Below are positions 1 to 9,486 of a DNA stretch of 64,000 bases, piece after piece; the first letter of the stretch is position 1, and each line of letters opens with the position of its first letter. The DNA is from Cylindrospermum sp. FACHB-282 (GTDB lineage Bacteria > Cyanobacteriota > Cyanobacteriia > Cyanobacteriales > Nostocaceae), in NCBI RefSeq assembly GCF_014697195.1, contig NZ_JACJRJ010000019.1:1-64000 (forward strand). The letters are read 5' to 3'. Below the pieces are notes generated by a model. It was not told the DNA's origin. It saw nothing but the letters and a program-made list of their open reading frames with translations, and ran no database searches. The position numbers were made by a program, and so were the translations under genes.

Positions 1-361
1 GGTCATTGGTGAGCCAGTGCGCAGAACCGTCTTGTTTCCACGCCACGTGCTTTAAGCCGGGGAACCCGTCCAACGCAGTGGCTCCCCATGAGCAACTGGC
101 GAACCCGAAGGGTTATTGGTCATTGGTCATAGAAGCTAATTACCTCTTCCCCAGTTTCCAATCCCTTTTTGAAGTTTGGAACAAGTCAGAATTTTCCTTC
201 ATGAAGACTTAGTGTAAATGCCATATCTTTAGTGGCAGTGTTTTACACCATAGAGGTTGGTTTTGCTATCTTTAGCAAGATGGGATTAAATTACTGATTT
301 TCACGGTTGCAAGACTACGTCAATTTTTTTGATTAATGGTTAAGAGTAATTACGGTTTGTT
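1..361. other. Intergenic segment with short dispersed repeats
   Basis: No convincing gene is visible. The segment holds ggtcattggt-type heptad repeat fragments at 1-10 and around 117-130. These belong to the same repeat class as the tandem heptamers near 18.75, 31.5 and 49.6 kb. An AT-rich stretch at 190-350 precedes the cupin gene and could carry its promoter, but no clear -35/-10 pair was identified. Confidence 0.4.
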
Positions 362-802
362 ATGTCTTCACATGAGGTAACTATGGCTCAATTTCCAGAA
401 ACCGCCCAAACTAGCACTCTGCCCCTACCCCCTGGCATCTCTTCCAGAGGCATTGCGGCAACTGAGTTGCGTCCTTGGGGTTCTTTTACAGTTTTGGAAG
501 AAGGGCGCGGATACAAAATTAAGCGCATCGAAGTTAAGCCTGGACATCGCCTCAGTCTACAAATGCACCATCATCGCAGCGAACACTGGATTGTTGTATC
601 TGGTACAGCTAGGGTAGTTTGTGGCCCACGAGAAGAGTTGTTGAGCAATAATCAGTCAACTTATGTACCCCAGTGCACAGCCCATCGTTTAGAAAATCCT
701 GGGGTAATACCTTTAGTGTTAATTGAAGTGCAAAATGGCGAATACTTGGGAGAAGATGATATCATTCGCTACCAAGATGACTACGCCCGTACAGAAAAGT
801 AA
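362..802 (+). CDS. Cupin-domain protein, mannose-6-phosphate isomerase type II-like
   Basis: The 146-residue protein matches the C-terminal cupin domain of type II phosphomannose isomerases (ManC/AlgA C-terminus). It has RPWG at 37-40, the metal-site segment HHHRSEH at 69-75, HRLENP at 108-113 and GEYLGEDDIIR at about 126-136. Family knowledge: this beta-barrel binds a divalent metal and interconverts mannose-6-P and fructose-6-P, feeding GDP-mannose and polysaccharide synthesis. The nucleotidyltransferase half of bifunctional ManC is absent, so this is a stand-alone cupin. The first ~35 residues are low complexity, and Met8 (nucleotide 383) is an alternative start. It is monocistronic. The isomerase role is an inference; a sugar-binding or regulatory role is possible. 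Confidence 0.85.
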   Translation: MSSHEVTMAQFPETAQTSTLPLPPGISSRGIAATELRPWGSFTVLEEGRGYKIKRIEVKPGHRLSLQMHHHRSEHWIVVSGTARVVCGPREELLSNNQSTYVPQCTAHRLENPGVIPLVLIEVQNGEYLGEDDIIRYQDDYARTEK

Positions 803-886
803 AACCAAAAAAGCGCTTCTAAACCTTTAAGGGTGATCAACTGATTTTTTCTGCAAGCCGTCTTTGTTAACTACTGCACGCCACGA

Positions 887-913
887 ATCCCCACCTGGTA
901 AAGGTGGGGGTTT
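887..913. repeat. GC-rich hairpin resembling an IS200/IS605 end
   Basis: An 8-bp stem (ccccacct / aggtgggg) with a short loop lies directly against the start of the ~170-bp repeat at 911. Similar C-run/G-run hairpins occur at 30161-30181 and 30639-30659. They resemble the subterminal hairpins of IS200/IS605-family elements, but no transposase gene is present. Confidence 0.45.
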
Positions 914-1079
914 CATTAAAGTTATCCTTTCATTGGCGGTTCCTGATCCAAAATCTATTCGTTAGATGGGTAAAATCGGTGCGCAGCGCGACATCACCCA
1001 AGATATTCGGTGAAAACGAGATTATAGAAGCCGCCAACAAGGGTTGGAACCGCCAATTTTGTCCAGGTTTTTCCCAAGG
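911..1079 (+). repeat. Dispersed ~170-bp repeat, copy 1
   Basis: One of four copies in the window (others at 8306-8478 and 34311-34480, and inverted at 39401-39572). Each copy runs from tttcattaaagtta to a caggtttttcc(c/g)a-like end. The terminal arms can pair (attggcggttcc with ggaaccgccaat), and a central hairpin tcaccc/ggtga surrounds aagatatt. No protein is plausibly encoded. The layout is MITE-like or that of a structured RNA or DNA hairpin. Confidence 0.8.
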
Positions 1080-1653
1080 ACGAAAGTCTAGCAGTGTTAT
1101 ACTAGAGATGGCATTCCCTCTCATGGATGCATAATAAGTAGCCAGTATAGCGAATGCTGATGGCAGATAGATAGCTAAAAATATAGAGTCTCTACCAAAA
1201 AAAATAAAATTTATCGGGCATTAGCCGATAACAAAATTGTTTATGAGGGTTTTCAGCTAGGGCTGAAAATGGTTTAAGAGTATCAACCCCTCTGTAACAT
1301 CAATCTGGGGTGTCGAGCAGTTATCCATCATAAATCTACAAATATCTAGTTTTACTTGCTGGCTTTCAAGTACAATTGCTGAAGATAAAGCAGCCGTAAA
1401 ATCGGATGGTGAGTTCTTGATCTAAAATTTATCCCCAAAAAGCTTCTGGTTAATTTATGGTGGAAACTATCCCAAAGTAATTCCTAATTTTATTGAGGGA
1501 ATAGAGGAGCCAGCAACCTGCGGTGGTTCCCACCCTTGAGGCGACTGGCGTGGACTGCCGTTTATCCTTGTAGTGGTGTTAATCCATTACAAACATTAAA
1601 GTTCAGATTTATCTAGATTTTAATGAGTGGTTTTCAATTGCTAAAAGAATTCC
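1080..1653. other. Intergenic region, no gene seen
   Basis: About 570 nt without a credible coding region lies between repeat copy 1 and the HesB-like gene. It contains short palindromic stretches (for example gccgataac-type near 1220) and AT-rich sequence before 1654. Nothing more specific can be supported. Confidence 0.4.
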
Positions 1654-1992
1654 ATGATTCATTTGAGTCAAGCAGCCGTAAGTGAGATCGGGCGATTAAA
1701 GTCCAAGCAACAGCCAAACGTCTTATTTCGATTGACAGTAGAAATCGGTGGCTGTTCTGGGTGGTTTTATGATATGTCCTTTGATGATGCAGTAAAAGTT
1801 GGGGATCAGGTGTTTGAACTCCAGGGAATTCAAGTAGTCATAGATGGCGAAAGCCTAAATTACATCAACGGTTTAACAGTGGATTATTCAGAAGATTTGA
1901 TGGGCGGTGGGTTTCGTTTCCACAACCCAATAGCGATCGCCACCTGTGGCTGTGGCAATTCCTTCAACATTAGTCAGCAAAGGCAGGTTTAA
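1654..1992 (+). CDS. HesB/IscA-family iron-sulfur cluster assembly protein
   Basis: The 112-residue protein has the A-type Fe-S scaffold signature: Cys34 in GGCSGW and the C-terminal CGC at 98-100, three cysteines spaced as in IscA/SufA/HesB. Family role: it binds iron or [2Fe-2S]/[4Fe-4S] clusters in the cytoplasm and passes them to apoproteins. It lies alone upstream of the str operon, ~170 nt before rpsL and separated from it by a strong promoter, so it is probably transcribed separately. No nif or suf genes are adjacent, so a nitrogen-fixation-specific role cannot be claimed. The loop after Cys34 (GWFYDMSF) differs a little from canonical SufA. Family assignment is firm; the client proteins are unknown. 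Confidence 0.92.
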   Translation: MIHLSQAAVSEIGRLKSKQQPNVLFRLTVEIGGCSGWFYDMSFDDAVKVGDQVFELQGIQVVIDGESLNYINGLTVDYSEDLMGGGFRFHNPIAIATCGCGNSFNISQQRQV

Positions 1993-2081
1993 ACCATCAA
2001 CGTTATGGGAATACAGAATATCTCTTTCAAACCCGCCCCTTGAGTCAGTGGTCAGTAGCCAAAAAAGCTGACAATTAATGA

Positions 2082-2111
2082 TTGACATAAAGCCATAAAA
2101 AACGATATAAT
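2082..2111 (+). promoter_or_regulatory. Sigma70-type promoter of the str operon
   Basis: A perfect TTGACA (2082-2087) and a perfect TATAAT (2106-2111) are separated by 18 bp, predicting transcription from about 2118, some 43 nt before rpsL. A full consensus match at both boxes fits a highly expressed ribosomal-protein operon. Confidence 0.8.
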
Positions 2112-2160
2112 CAGGATTTGTTAAAACTTAGACCATAAGCAGCTTTACGCGCTGTAACTC

Positions 2161-2544
2161 ATGCCAACAATACAGCAGCTAATACGTAATGAGCGCGAAA
2201 AAGCGCGTCAGAAAACAAAGTCCCCGGCTCTGAAACAATGCCCTCAACGCCGAGGTGTTTGTACCAGAGTATACACGACTACACCTAAAAAGCCTAACTC
2301 AGCTCTCCGCAAAGTAGCAAGGGTAAGACTGACCTCTGGATTTGAAGTCACAGCTTACATTCCAGGCATTGGTCACAACTTGCAAGAGCACTCTGTTGTG
2401 ATGATCCGTGGTGGTCGGGTGAAGGACTTACCAGGGGTAAGATACCACATTATCCGTGGCACATTAGATACAGCCGGAGTCAAAGACCGCAAGCAAGGTC
2501 GTTCCAAGTATGGAACCAAGCGCCCGAAAGCAGCGAAAAAATAG
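2161..2544 (+). CDS. rpsL: 30S ribosomal protein S12
   Basis: This 127-residue S12 sits at the decoding centre of the small subunit. The conserved segment [15 protein letters not shown] (about 44-58) and the [14 protein letters not shown] loop (about 85-98), including the sites where streptomycin-resistance mutations fall in other bacteria, are intact. The C-terminus is lysine-rich (RPKAAKK). Length is normal for the family. It is the first gene of rpsL-rpsG-fusA-tuf-rpsJ, directly behind a consensus promoter. A hairpin with a T-rich tail follows it, which may reduce readthrough into rpsG. Confidence 0.98.
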   Translation: MPTIQQLIRNEREKARQKTKSPALKQCPQRRGVCTRVYTTTPKKPNSALRKVARVRLTSGFEVTAYIPGIGHNLQEHSVVMIRGGRVKDLPGVRYHIIRGTLDTAGVKDRKQGRSKYGTKRPKAAKK

Positions 2545-2589
2545 GACAGTTGATTAATCGCATCAAACACGATTAATCGTCTCTCCTAA

Positions 2590-2629
2590 AAGCGCCGAAT
2601 TAAAAAAAAACAAGCGGCGCTTACTTTTT
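2590..2629 (+). terminator. Hairpin terminator/attenuator between rpsL and rpsG
   Basis: An 8-bp GC-rich stem (aagcgccg at 2590-2597, cggcgctt at 2615-2622) spans an A-rich loop and is followed by acttttt. It looks like an intrinsic terminator inside the str cluster, so it could make rpsL partly independent of the rest. Confidence 0.6.
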
Positions 2630-2867
2630 CTAGCAACTAAGCAACACACTACACTCTTGCTTTTCAAGTGTAGCAATGTTTAAGCAGAGTCCGGTAAGGG
2701 ACAGCAGCACTTTAATCTAGATATTAAGGTTTACGATGTTGCTGCCTTGTGTGTCTGGTATTAGGTAGCAAGTAAATTAGGAAGTGCCTCGCTGTAACTG
2801 TAGAGCAAAAATTGAGGAACTCTGAGGGGCGGCTACCACCGCTTTTAGTTTCCAGTGTCTGATAGCA

Positions 2868-2873
2868 TATAAT
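2868..2873 (+). promoter_or_regulatory. Possible -10 box upstream of rpsG
   Basis: A perfect TATAAT lies 31 nt before the rpsG start in the 360-nt rpsL-rpsG gap, after the hairpin at 2590. No good -35 hexamer is seen at the right distance, so this secondary promoter is tentative. The rest of the gap (2630-2860) has no gene. Confidence 0.35.
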
Positions 2874-2904
2874 TTCGTTGCCAAATCCGAATTAAGGGTG
2901 AAGT

Positions 2905-3375
2905 ATGTCTCGTCGTGGTGTTATTCAAAGGCGCCCAGTTCCGTCTGATTCAGTTTATAACAGTCGCCTTGTGAGCATGATTATCAGGCGGATCATGCGT
3001 CATGGCAAGAAATCACTTGCCGCCCGGATTGTTTATGATGCCTTGAAAACTATTGAGGAACGCACTGGTAGCGGTGCCTTGGAAACCTTTGAAAGAGCAG
3101 TGCGAAATGCAACGCCTTTAGTAGAAGTGAAAGCTCGCCGAGTCGGCGGAGCAACATACCAAGTACCAATGGAAGTGCGTTCAGAACGGGGTACTACCCT
3201 AGCACTGCGTTGGCTGGTGCAATATTCCAGAGCTAGACCAGGCCGCACAATGGCAAGCAAATTGGCGAATGAGTTAATGGATGCTGCCAACGAAACTGGA
3301 AGTGCGATTCGCAAGCGGGAAGAAACGCACCGGATGGCGGAAGCCAACAAAGCATTTGCGCACTATCGTTACTAA
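2905..3375 (+). CDS. rpsG: 30S ribosomal protein S7
   Basis: At 156 residues this is the usual length for S7, which nucleates assembly of the 30S head by binding the 3' major domain of 16S rRNA. The conserved MSRRG start, the [14 protein letters not shown] helix (about 34-47) and the [12 protein letters not shown] loop (about 80-91) are present. A purine-rich gggtgaag sits just before the ATG. It is the second gene of the str cluster, followed 137 nt later by fusA. Nothing unusual is seen in the protein. Confidence 0.98.
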   Translation: MSRRGVIQRRPVPSDSVYNSRLVSMIIRRIMRHGKKSLAARIVYDALKTIEERTGSGALETFERAVRNATPLVEVKARRVGGATYQVPMEVRSERGTTLALRWLVQYSRARPGRTMASKLANELMDAANETGSAIRKREETHRMAEANKAFAHYRY

Positions 3376-3501
3376 GTAAAGAAACGATATATCGCTGAAT
3401 CAAACGCGGTATATCGTAGATTTTCCAAAAAGACGGTTTTCCGTAAAAGTATAGAATCTTAACAAAGAGTAATATACAAGATATCATGAGGCAAAAACTA
3501 T

Positions 3502-3507
3502 AGGAGG
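3502..3507 (+). promoter_or_regulatory. Shine-Dalgarno of fusA supporting a GTG start
   Basis: A perfect AGGAGG stands 5 nt before GTG at 3513. This identifies GTG as the fusA start codon, giving the family-typical MARTIPL N-terminus. Confidence 0.8.
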
Positions 3508-3512
3508 CAGCT

Positions 3513-5591
3513 GTGGCACGTACGATCCCGCTAGAGAAAGTACGCAATATCGGTATTGCGGCGCATATAGATGCGGGCAAAACAACGACAACAGAGAGAA
3601 TATTATTTTACTCTGGGATAATTCATAAAATTGGCGAAGTTCATGAAGGAACTGCCGTCACAGACTGGATGGAACAGGAGCGGGAGCGGGGAATTACCAT
3701 AACTGCCGCTGCCATTAGTACCAGCTGGAAAGATCATCAAATTAACATTATCGATACCCCAGGTCACGTTGACTTCACAATTGAAGTTGAACGTTCCATG
3801 CGCGTGTTGGATGGTGTAATCGCCGTATTTTGTTCTGTGGGTGGGGTTCAGCCGCAGTCCGAGACAGTGTGGCGGCAAGCAGACCGCTATAAAGTACCTC
3901 GGATAGCCTTCATCAACAAGATGGATCGCACAGGAGCGAACTTCTATCGGGTTCACGAGCAGATGCGCGATCGCCTGCGGGCTAATGCCATTGCCATTCA
4001 ACTGCCAATTGGTAGTGAAAATGACTTCTTAGGGATTATTGACTTGGTGCGGATGTGTGCATACATTTACAACAACGACCAAGGTACTGATATCCAGGAA
4101 ACAGAAATCCCGCCAGAATTGCTAGAACAAGCAACTGAATACCGCACCAAGCTGGTAGAAGCAGTATCAGAAACAGATGATGCTCTGATGACTAAGTACT
4201 TCGAGGGTGAAGAACTTACAGAAGCGGAAATCCGTCTTGCCCTGCGTAAAGGCACAACTGCGGGTACGATTGTGCCAGTATTATGCGGTTCAGCATTCAA
4301 AAACAAAGGCGTGCAGTTGATGCTGGATGCAGTTGTAGATTATCTACCAGCACCAACTGAAGTGCCGCCAATTCAAGGTCTTCTGCCGAATGGCGAAACT
4401 GTTGAACGGCGGGCAGATGACAACGAACCTTTATCAGCTCTAGCGTTCAAGATTATGGCTGATCCTTACGGTCGCCTCACCTTCGTTCGCGTTTATTCTG
4501 GTGTCCTGAAAAAGGGTAGCTACGTCCTCAATGCCTCCAAGGACAAAAAAGAACGGATTTCCCGTTTAGTTCTAATGAAGGCAGATGACCGACAAGATGT
4601 GGATGAACTGCGGGCGGGTGACTTGGGAGCAGCCTTGGGATTGAAAGACACCTTAACCGGTGACACATTGTGTGATGAAGGATCGCCAGTAATTCTGGAA
4701 TCCCTATTCATTCCTGAGCCTGTAATCTCGGTAGCGGTTGAACCCAAAACCAAAAATGATATGGACAAGCTGTCCAAGGCTCTGCAATCCCTCTCAGAAG
4801 AAGACCCCACCTTCCGCGTTCGCGTCGATCCGGAAACCAACCAAACCGTGATTGCAGGCATGGGTGAACTGCACCTAGAAATTCTTGTAGACCGGATGTT
4901 ACGCGAATTTAAAGTGGAAGCGAATGTCGGTGCGCCGCAAGTAGCTTACCGCGAAACAATTCGCAAAGCCGTAAACAAAGTGGAAGGTAAATTCATCCGC
5001 CAAAGCGGTGGTAAGGGTCAATACGGTCACGTTGTCATCAATTTGGAGCCAGGAGAACCAGGCACAGGTTTTGAATTCGTTTCCAAGATTGTTGGTGGTA
5101 CCGTACCCAAAGAGTACGTTGGCCCGGCAGAACAAGGAATGAAAGAATGTTGTGAATCCGGTGTTGTCGCTGGATATCCACTCATTGATGTCAAAGCTAC
5201 TTTGGTGGATGGTTCTTACCACGATGTAGACTCTTCAGAAATGGCTTTCAAAATTGCTGGCTCAATGGCAATGAAAGAGGCGGTAGCGAAAGCTTCTCCC
5301 GTACTGTTAGAGCCTATGATGAAAGTTGAGGTGGAAGTTCCCGAAGACTTTATCGGGAACGTAATTGGCGACCTCATCGCCCGGCGAGGGCAGATTGAAA
5401 GCCAAAGTACTGAACAGGGACTCGCTAAGGTGACATCCAAAGTTCCACTGGCGACCATGTTTGGCTACGCCACTGATATCCGGTCTAAGACCCAAGGTCG
5501 GGGTATCTTCACAATGGAGTTCAGCCACTACGAAGAGGTGCCTCGCAGCGTGGCTGAAACTATCATTGCAAAAAGCAAAGGGAACGCTTAA
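3513..5591 (+). CDS. fusA: Elongation factor G
   Basis: The 692-residue translational GTPase drives mRNA-tRNA translocation and, with RRF, ribosome recycling. GTPase motifs are intact: AHIDAGKT at 17-24 (G1), DTPGHVD at 81-87 (G3) and NKMD at 135-138 (G4). Domains II-V follow at full length, with the GQYGHVV segment of domain IV near residue 504. Start is GTG with a perfect AGGAGG. It is third in the str cluster; tuf begins 23 nt after its stop, so the two are surely co-transcribed. No truncation or odd residues were seen. Confidence 0.98.
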   Translation: MARTIPLEKVRNIGIAAHIDAGKTTTTERILFYSGIIHKIGEVHEGTAVTDWMEQERERGITITAAAISTSWKDHQINIIDTPGHVDFTIEVERSMRVLDGVIAVFCSVGGVQPQSETVWRQADRYKVPRIAFINKMDRTGANFYRVHEQMRDRLRANAIAIQLPIGSENDFLGIIDLVRMCAYIYNNDQGTDIQETEIPPELLEQATEYRTKLVEAVSETDDALMTKYFEGEELTEAEIRLALRKGTTAGTIVPVLCGSAFKNKGVQLMLDAVVDYLPAPTEVPPIQGLLPNGETVERRADDNEPLSALAFKIMADPYGRLTFVRVYSGVLKKGSYVLNASKDKKERISRLVLMKADDRQDVDELRAGDLGAALGLKDTLTGDTLCDEGSPVILESLFIPEPVISVAVEPKTKNDMDKLSKALQSLSEEDPTFRVRVDPETNQTVIAGMGELHLEILVDRMLREFKVEANVGAPQVAYRETIRKAVNKVEGKFIRQSGGKGQYGHVVINLEPGEPGTGFEFVSKIVGGTVPKEYVGPAEQGMKECCESGVVAGYPLIDVKATLVDGSYHDVDSSEMAFKIAGSMAMKEAVAKASPVLLEPMMKVEVEVPEDFIGNVIGDLIARRGQIESQSTEQGLAKVTSKVPLATMFGYATDIRSKTQGRGIFTMEFSHYEEVPRSVAETIIAKSKGNA

Positions 5592-5614
5592 TTAGAATAA
5601 GGAAATGAGCATTC

Positions 5615-6844
5615 ATGGCACGCGCAAAGTTTGAAAGAAATAAACCCCACATAAATATCGGTACTGTTGGCCACGTTGACCACGGGAAAACTACCTTAAC
5701 AGCAGCTATTACCATGACCTTGGCGGCTAATGGTCAGGCTATTGCTAAAGGCTACGACCAAATCGATAACGCGCCAGAAGAAAAGGCACGGGGTATTACG
5801 ATCAATACCGCTCACGTTGAGTATGAAACCGGAAATCGGCACTATGCTCACGTAGACTGCCCCGGACACGCTGACTATGTGAAGAACATGATCACCGGTG
5901 CGGCGCAAATGGATGGCGGCATCCTGGTAGTGGCTGCTACCGATGGCCCTATGCCCCAAACCCGTGAACACATCCTGTTGGCAAAACAGGTCGGTGTTCC
6001 TAGTCTGGTTGTCTTTTTGAACAAAGAAGACTTGATGGATGATCCAGAACTCCTGGAACTAGTGGAACTAGAATTGAGAGAATTGCTCTCTAGCTATGAT
6101 TTCCCCGGTGATGATATCCCAATTATTAAAGGATCTGGTCTGCAAGCTCTCGAAGCAATGACCAAGAATCCCAAGACCCAACGGGGCGAAAATCCCTGGG
6201 TAGACAAAATCTACGAACTAATGGATGCTGTAGATTCCTACATCCCCACCCCTGAACGGGATGTAGATAAGCCCTTCCTGATGGCTGTAGAGGACGTGTT
6301 CTCTATTACAGGTCGTGGTACTGTTGCCACTGGTCGGATTGAACGGGGTATAGTCAAAGTCGGCGATAACGTCGAACTAGTTGGTATTCGAGATACTCGC
6401 GCCACTACCGTAACTGGGATCGAGATGTTCAAGAAGAGTCTTGATCAAGGTATGGCTGGGGATAATGCCGGTGTACTTCTGCGCGGTATCCAAAAGGCTG
6501 ATATTGAACGTGGTATGGTAATCGCCAAACCCGGTTCAATTAAACCTCACAATCAATTTGAAGGTGAAGTATACGTTCTGACAGAAAAAGAAGGTGGTCG
6601 CAAGACTCCATTTTTCTCTGGCTATCGTCCCCAGTTCTACGTACGGACAACTGATGTAACTGGTACGATCACAGCTTTCACCTCTGATGATGGCAGTGAA
6701 GCGGAAATGGTAATGCCAGGCGATCGCATCAAAATGACAGTTGAATTGATCAACGCGATCGCTATTGAGCAAGGTATGCGCTTCGCTATTCGTGAAGGTG
6801 GTCGCACCATTGGTGCTGGTGTCGTCTCCAAAATCCTCAAATAG
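5615..6844 (+). CDS. tuf: Elongation factor Tu
   Basis: The 409-residue EF-Tu carries aminoacyl-tRNA to the ribosomal A site as a GTP ternary complex. GTP-binding motifs are GHVDHGKT at 19-26, DCPGH at 81-85 and NKED at 136-139. The NKxD cysteine of E. coli is a glutamate here, a variation also known in plastid EF-Tu. It is longer than E. coli EF-Tu (~394), with the extra residues in domain I (around 182-195), as usual in cyanobacteria and plastids. It lies 23 nt after fusA. A 13-bp perfect hairpin follows the stop codon. Confidence 0.98.
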   Translation: MARAKFERNKPHINIGTVGHVDHGKTTLTAAITMTLAANGQAIAKGYDQIDNAPEEKARGITINTAHVEYETGNRHYAHVDCPGHADYVKNMITGAAQMDGGILVVAATDGPMPQTREHILLAKQVGVPSLVVFLNKEDLMDDPELLELVELELRELLSSYDFPGDDIPIIKGSGLQALEAMTKNPKTQRGENPWVDKIYELMDAVDSYIPTPERDVDKPFLMAVEDVFSITGRGTVATGRIERGIVKVGDNVELVGIRDTRATTVTGIEMFKKSLDQGMAGDNAGVLLRGIQKADIERGMVIAKPGSIKPHNQFEGEVYVLTEKEGGRKTPFFSGYRPQFYVRTTDVTGTITAFTSDDGSEAEMVMPGDRIKMTVELINAIAIEQGMRFAIREGGRTIGAGVVSKILK

Positions 6845-6864
6845 CACATTTTTGCTCTCATAAC

Positions 6865-6902
6865 AAAGGAGCAGAGATGGTATCATGCCTCTCTGCTCCT
6901 TT
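6865..6902 (+). terminator. Hairpin after tuf
   Basis: A 13-bp perfect stem (aaaggagcagaga at 6865-6877, tctctgctccttt at 6890-6902) with a 12-nt loop starts 21 nt after the tuf stop. It has no long T-run, so it may act as a weak terminator, a processing site or a 3'-end stabiliser in the tuf-rpsJ spacer. Confidence 0.55.
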
Positions 6903-6925
6903 CGCTTCCCTCAAACCATTTTAGA

Positions 6926-6985
6926 TTTTGGATGCAAGGATTTTAGATTGAATCTAAAATCCAAAATCTAAAATCTAAAATATCT
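6926..6985. repeat. Short AT-rich repeats in the tuf-rpsJ spacer
   Basis: Several near-identical ttttagatt / aatctaaaat words in both orientations form small palindromes just before rpsJ. Similar words occur at 32401-32420 and 55978-55990. They look like dispersed cyanobacterial intergenic repeat sequence, with no function visible. Confidence 0.5.
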
Positions 6986-7007
6986 AGAACCTGGACAATT
7001 AAAGAAG

Positions 7008-7325
7008 ATGGCAACTCTACAGCAGCAGAAAATTAGAATTCGCTTACAAGCTTTTGACCGGCGCTTATTAGATACATCTTGCGAGAAGATTGTAGACACA
7101 GCTAACCGCACTAATGCTACAGCAATAGGACCCATACCTTTACCAACAAAACGGCGGATCTACTGCGTGCTGCGATCGCCTCACGTAGATAAAGACTCAC
7201 GGGAACACTTTGAAACTCGCACCCATCGCCGGATTATTGACATTTACCAGCCTTCTTCTAAAACTATTGATGCTCTGATGAAACTGGATCTACCGTCGGG
7301 TGTGGATATTGAAGTCAAGCTGTAA
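7008..7325 (+). CDS. rpsJ: 30S ribosomal protein S10
   Basis: The 105-residue protein is standard S10, a 30S head protein that in other bacteria also works with NusB in transcription antitermination. It has the conserved IRIRLQAFD start (about 9-17), the [11 protein letters not shown] loop (about 42-52) and the [17 protein letters not shown] segment (about 60-76). It closes the rpsL-rpsG-fusA-tuf-rpsJ cluster. It is 163 nt after tuf, and a clear intrinsic terminator follows at 7397. Confidence 0.98.
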   Translation: MATLQQQKIRIRLQAFDRRLLDTSCEKIVDTANRTNATAIGPIPLPTKRRIYCVLRSPHVDKDSREHFETRTHRRIIDIYQPSSKTIDALMKLDLPSGVDIEVKL

Positions 7326-7396
7326 TGAGTTAGTTGTCAGTTGTCAGTAGTTAAGAAAAAACAACTGTCCATTGATATTAGTATGAATATTTACCT

Positions 7397-7430
7397 AGCC
7401 CTGAAGAAATTTACCTCAGGGCTTTTTATT
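7397..7430 (+). terminator. Intrinsic terminator of the str cluster
   Basis: Stem agccctga (7397-7404) and tcagggct (7416-7423) with an 11-nt loop, followed by a T-run (ttttt, then att). A classical Rho-independent terminator 71 nt after rpsJ. Confidence 0.85.
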
Positions 7431-7519
7431 AGCTATGAAACAGATGATAGAATGTAAATAAAGTACGGGAAAAGCAAAGAAAAATTAATTTTAAAAATTA
7501 AATTTATACCAAGGTAACA

Positions 7520-8167
7520 ATGACATCCTCATCTAAAATTGCTGTTCGCGAACTACCTCTGTTCCCGTTACCCGAAGTGGTTCTGTTTCCCTCCAGGCCA
7601 TTACCCCTGCACATCTTTGAATTTCGCTACCGAATCATGATGAATACGATTTTAGAGAGCGATCGCAGGTTTGGGGTTTTGATGGTCGATCCAGTCAAAG
7701 GCACAATTGCAAACGTTGGCTGTTGTGCAGAAATTATTCATTGTCAGCGGCTGCCAGATGATCGGATGAAGATGTTGACCTTGGGACAACAAAGGTTTCG
7801 TGTCTTAGAGTATGTCCGCGAAAAACCGTACCGTGTAGGTTTAGTTGAGTGGATTGAAGATCAGCCACCGACTAAGGATTTGCGACCTTTGGCCAATGAG
7901 GTAGAGCAACTGCTGCGAGATGTCGTGCGTCTCTCAGCCAAGTTAACTGAACAAAATATCGAACTGCCAGAAGATTTACCAGATTTGCCAACAGAGCTAT
8001 CTTATTGGGTGGCAAGTAACCTCTATGGTGTCGCTGCAGAGCAGCAGGCATTACTAGAAATACAGGATACATCGGCTCGTCTGGGACGGGAAGCAGAAAT
8101 TTTGACTTCTACTCGTAATCATTTAGCAGCTCGTGCTGTTCTCAAAGACACATTTAATCAAAGTTAA
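7520..8167 (+). CDS. LON substrate-binding domain protein (no protease domain)
   Basis: The 215-residue protein consists of the N-terminal LON domain only: RELPLFPLPEVVLFP at about 10-24 and LHIFEFRYRIM at about 31-41, followed by beta-rich sequence and a helical C-terminal part. The AAA+ ATPase and Ser-Lys protease domains of Lon are missing, so it cannot be Lon itself. Such single-domain proteins are widespread in cyanobacteria and plants; a role in protein quality control or as an adaptor is inferred only. It lies 195 nt after rpsJ, beyond a terminator, so it probably has its own promoter. Confidence 0.88.
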   Translation: MTSSSKIAVRELPLFPLPEVVLFPSRPLPLHIFEFRYRIMMNTILESDRRFGVLMVDPVKGTIANVGCCAEIIHCQRLPDDRMKMLTLGQQRFRVLEYVREKPYRVGLVEWIEDQPPTKDLRPLANEVEQLLRDVVRLSAKLTEQNIELPEDLPDLPTELSYWVASNLYGVAAEQQALLEIQDTSARLGREAEILTSTRNHLAARAVLKDTFNQS

Positions 8168-8305
8168 TGAGTCAGCCTCCTAGGGGGAAATTCAAAATTC
8201 AAAATTATCAAATCAATCAATTCAACTGGCTCTGTATCCTTTGATTTTTTTGAATTTTGTGCCTCTTGCTCTAGGTGCTACGAAGACAACCTAGGTGCGG
8301 TCGGG

Positions 8306-8478
8306 CTTCATTAAAGTTATCCTTTCATTGGCGGTTCCTGATCCAAAATCTACTCGTCAGATGGGTAAACTCGGTGCTTTTTGGCGGCTTCACCCAAGAT
8401 ATTGTGTGAAAACGAGATTGTCAAAGCCGCCTTCGGTGCGTTGGAACCGCCAATGAAAGGACAGGTTTTTCCCAAGGC
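8306..8478 (+). repeat. Dispersed ~170-bp repeat, copy 2
   Basis: This is the best-preserved copy of the family at 911, 34311 and 39401. Its terminal arms pair perfectly over 19 bp (tcctttcattggcggttcc near 8321-8339 and its complement near 8443-8461), and an inner stem ggcggctt/aagccgcc is present. It lies between convergent genes (LON-domain gene on +, pheA on -). No coding capacity. Confidence 0.85.
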
Positions 8479-8510
8479 TCTATGAGATAATTTTGAATTT
8501 TGAAGAAGCG

Positions 8511-9392
8511 TCACTCTTGAGGGCTAACTGGCAAGACATTATAGCTGCCAAATATTTTTAACACTTCTGTGTAAGCCTCTAACTCTGGCAAAGCAGATTG
8601 CATTTGTGGTGCGGTAAGGTCTGCTTCCGCGTCAATAAAAAACAAGTATTCTCCTAGGGAGCGCTTCGTCGGACGAGACTCAATCCGACTGAGGTTAATA
8701 CCTAGTTGAGCGAATACTTGCAAGATTTGGAGCAATGCACCAGGTACATTGGCAGGAACACTTAAAGCCAAGGAGGTGTGGCTGGTACTTGTGGAAGAAA
8801 TATAGTGAGCAGCCTGTGCTTGATGTTGATTTTGGCTGATCACCCAAAACCGGGTCGAGTTTTCTGGATAGTCGTTAATACCACTCGCTAATATGGGTAA
8901 GCTGTAAAGTTGAGCTGCTCTGCTAGATGAAATTGCCGCCGTTGTTACCTCTTGCTCTAGCCCCTGTAATGCTTCAGTTGTAGAGTTGCGGGGAATTAAC
9001 TGCACAGTTGGGAGAAACTGCTCCAACCATCCCTGACATTGTGCCAAAGCTTGGGGATGAGAATAAACAGTTTCAATTCGATCTAAACTAGCCGCGCAGG
9101 AAATTAAGGTATGGACGATTGGCATGACTAAAGCCAACTGAATTTGCAAACTGTCCAACTGCCATAGCGCATCCATTGTCATGCTCACACTTCCTTCAAT
9201 GGAGTTTTCCATTGGCACAACTGCTAACTGGGCTTGATCAACAGCAACGGCTTGCAGTGACTGGGCAATGGTGGGATAGGGGCATAAGATAGCTTCTACT
9301 CCCTGAGTTTTGTTCAGCCAGTTGACGTAGAAAAAAGCTGCTTGTTCTGTGTAAGTACCTGGAGGGCCTAAATGTGCAATTGATAGAGTCAT
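8511..9392 (-). CDS. pheA: Prephenate dehydratase
   Basis: The 293-residue monofunctional enzyme converts prephenate to phenylpyruvate in phenylalanine synthesis. The catalytic domain starts with LGPPGTYTEQAA (about 8-19) and has ENSIEGSV (62-69) and the catalytic TRFWVI at 180-185. A C-terminal ACT domain follows (about 205-280), with ESRP at 238-241, the phenylalanine-binding motif that gives feedback inhibition in this family. There is no fused chorismate mutase. It is divergent from the DUF1997 gene, with a 94-nt shared upstream region. Confidence 0.95.
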   Translation of the reverse strand: MTLSIAHLGPPGTYTEQAAFFYVNWLNKTQGVEAILCPYPTIAQSLQAVAVDQAQLAVVPMENSIEGSVSMTMDALWQLDSLQIQLALVMPIVHTLISCAASLDRIETVYSHPQALAQCQGWLEQFLPTVQLIPRNSTTEALQGLEQEVTTAAISSSRAAQLYSLPILASGINDYPENSTRFWVISQNQHQAQAAHYISSTSTSHTSLALSVPANVPGALLQILQVFAQLGINLSRIESRPTKRSLGEYLFFIDAEADLTAPQMQSALPELEAYTEVLKIFGSYNVLPVSPQE

Positions 9393-9486
9393 GCTTTGTG
9401 CCTTTAGTTATGAGTTTAATTGATACTCTATCAATCCAATTTATTAAAAAATATTAAAATTATAGAACAGATTATTTAATTCACTC

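Noticed and set aside
6-212. 68-codon frame at the start of the window
   Set aside because: It runs across dispersed cattggt-type repeats and has no domain or codon-use support.
904-1134. Open frames on both strands over repeat copy 1
   Set aside because: They lie within the 170-bp non-coding repeat, and the other three copies do not keep the frame.
3603-4001. Long minus-strand frames inside fusA, tuf, glpX and pgi
   Set aside because: They are antisense shadows of strongly conserved genes and have no motif of their own.
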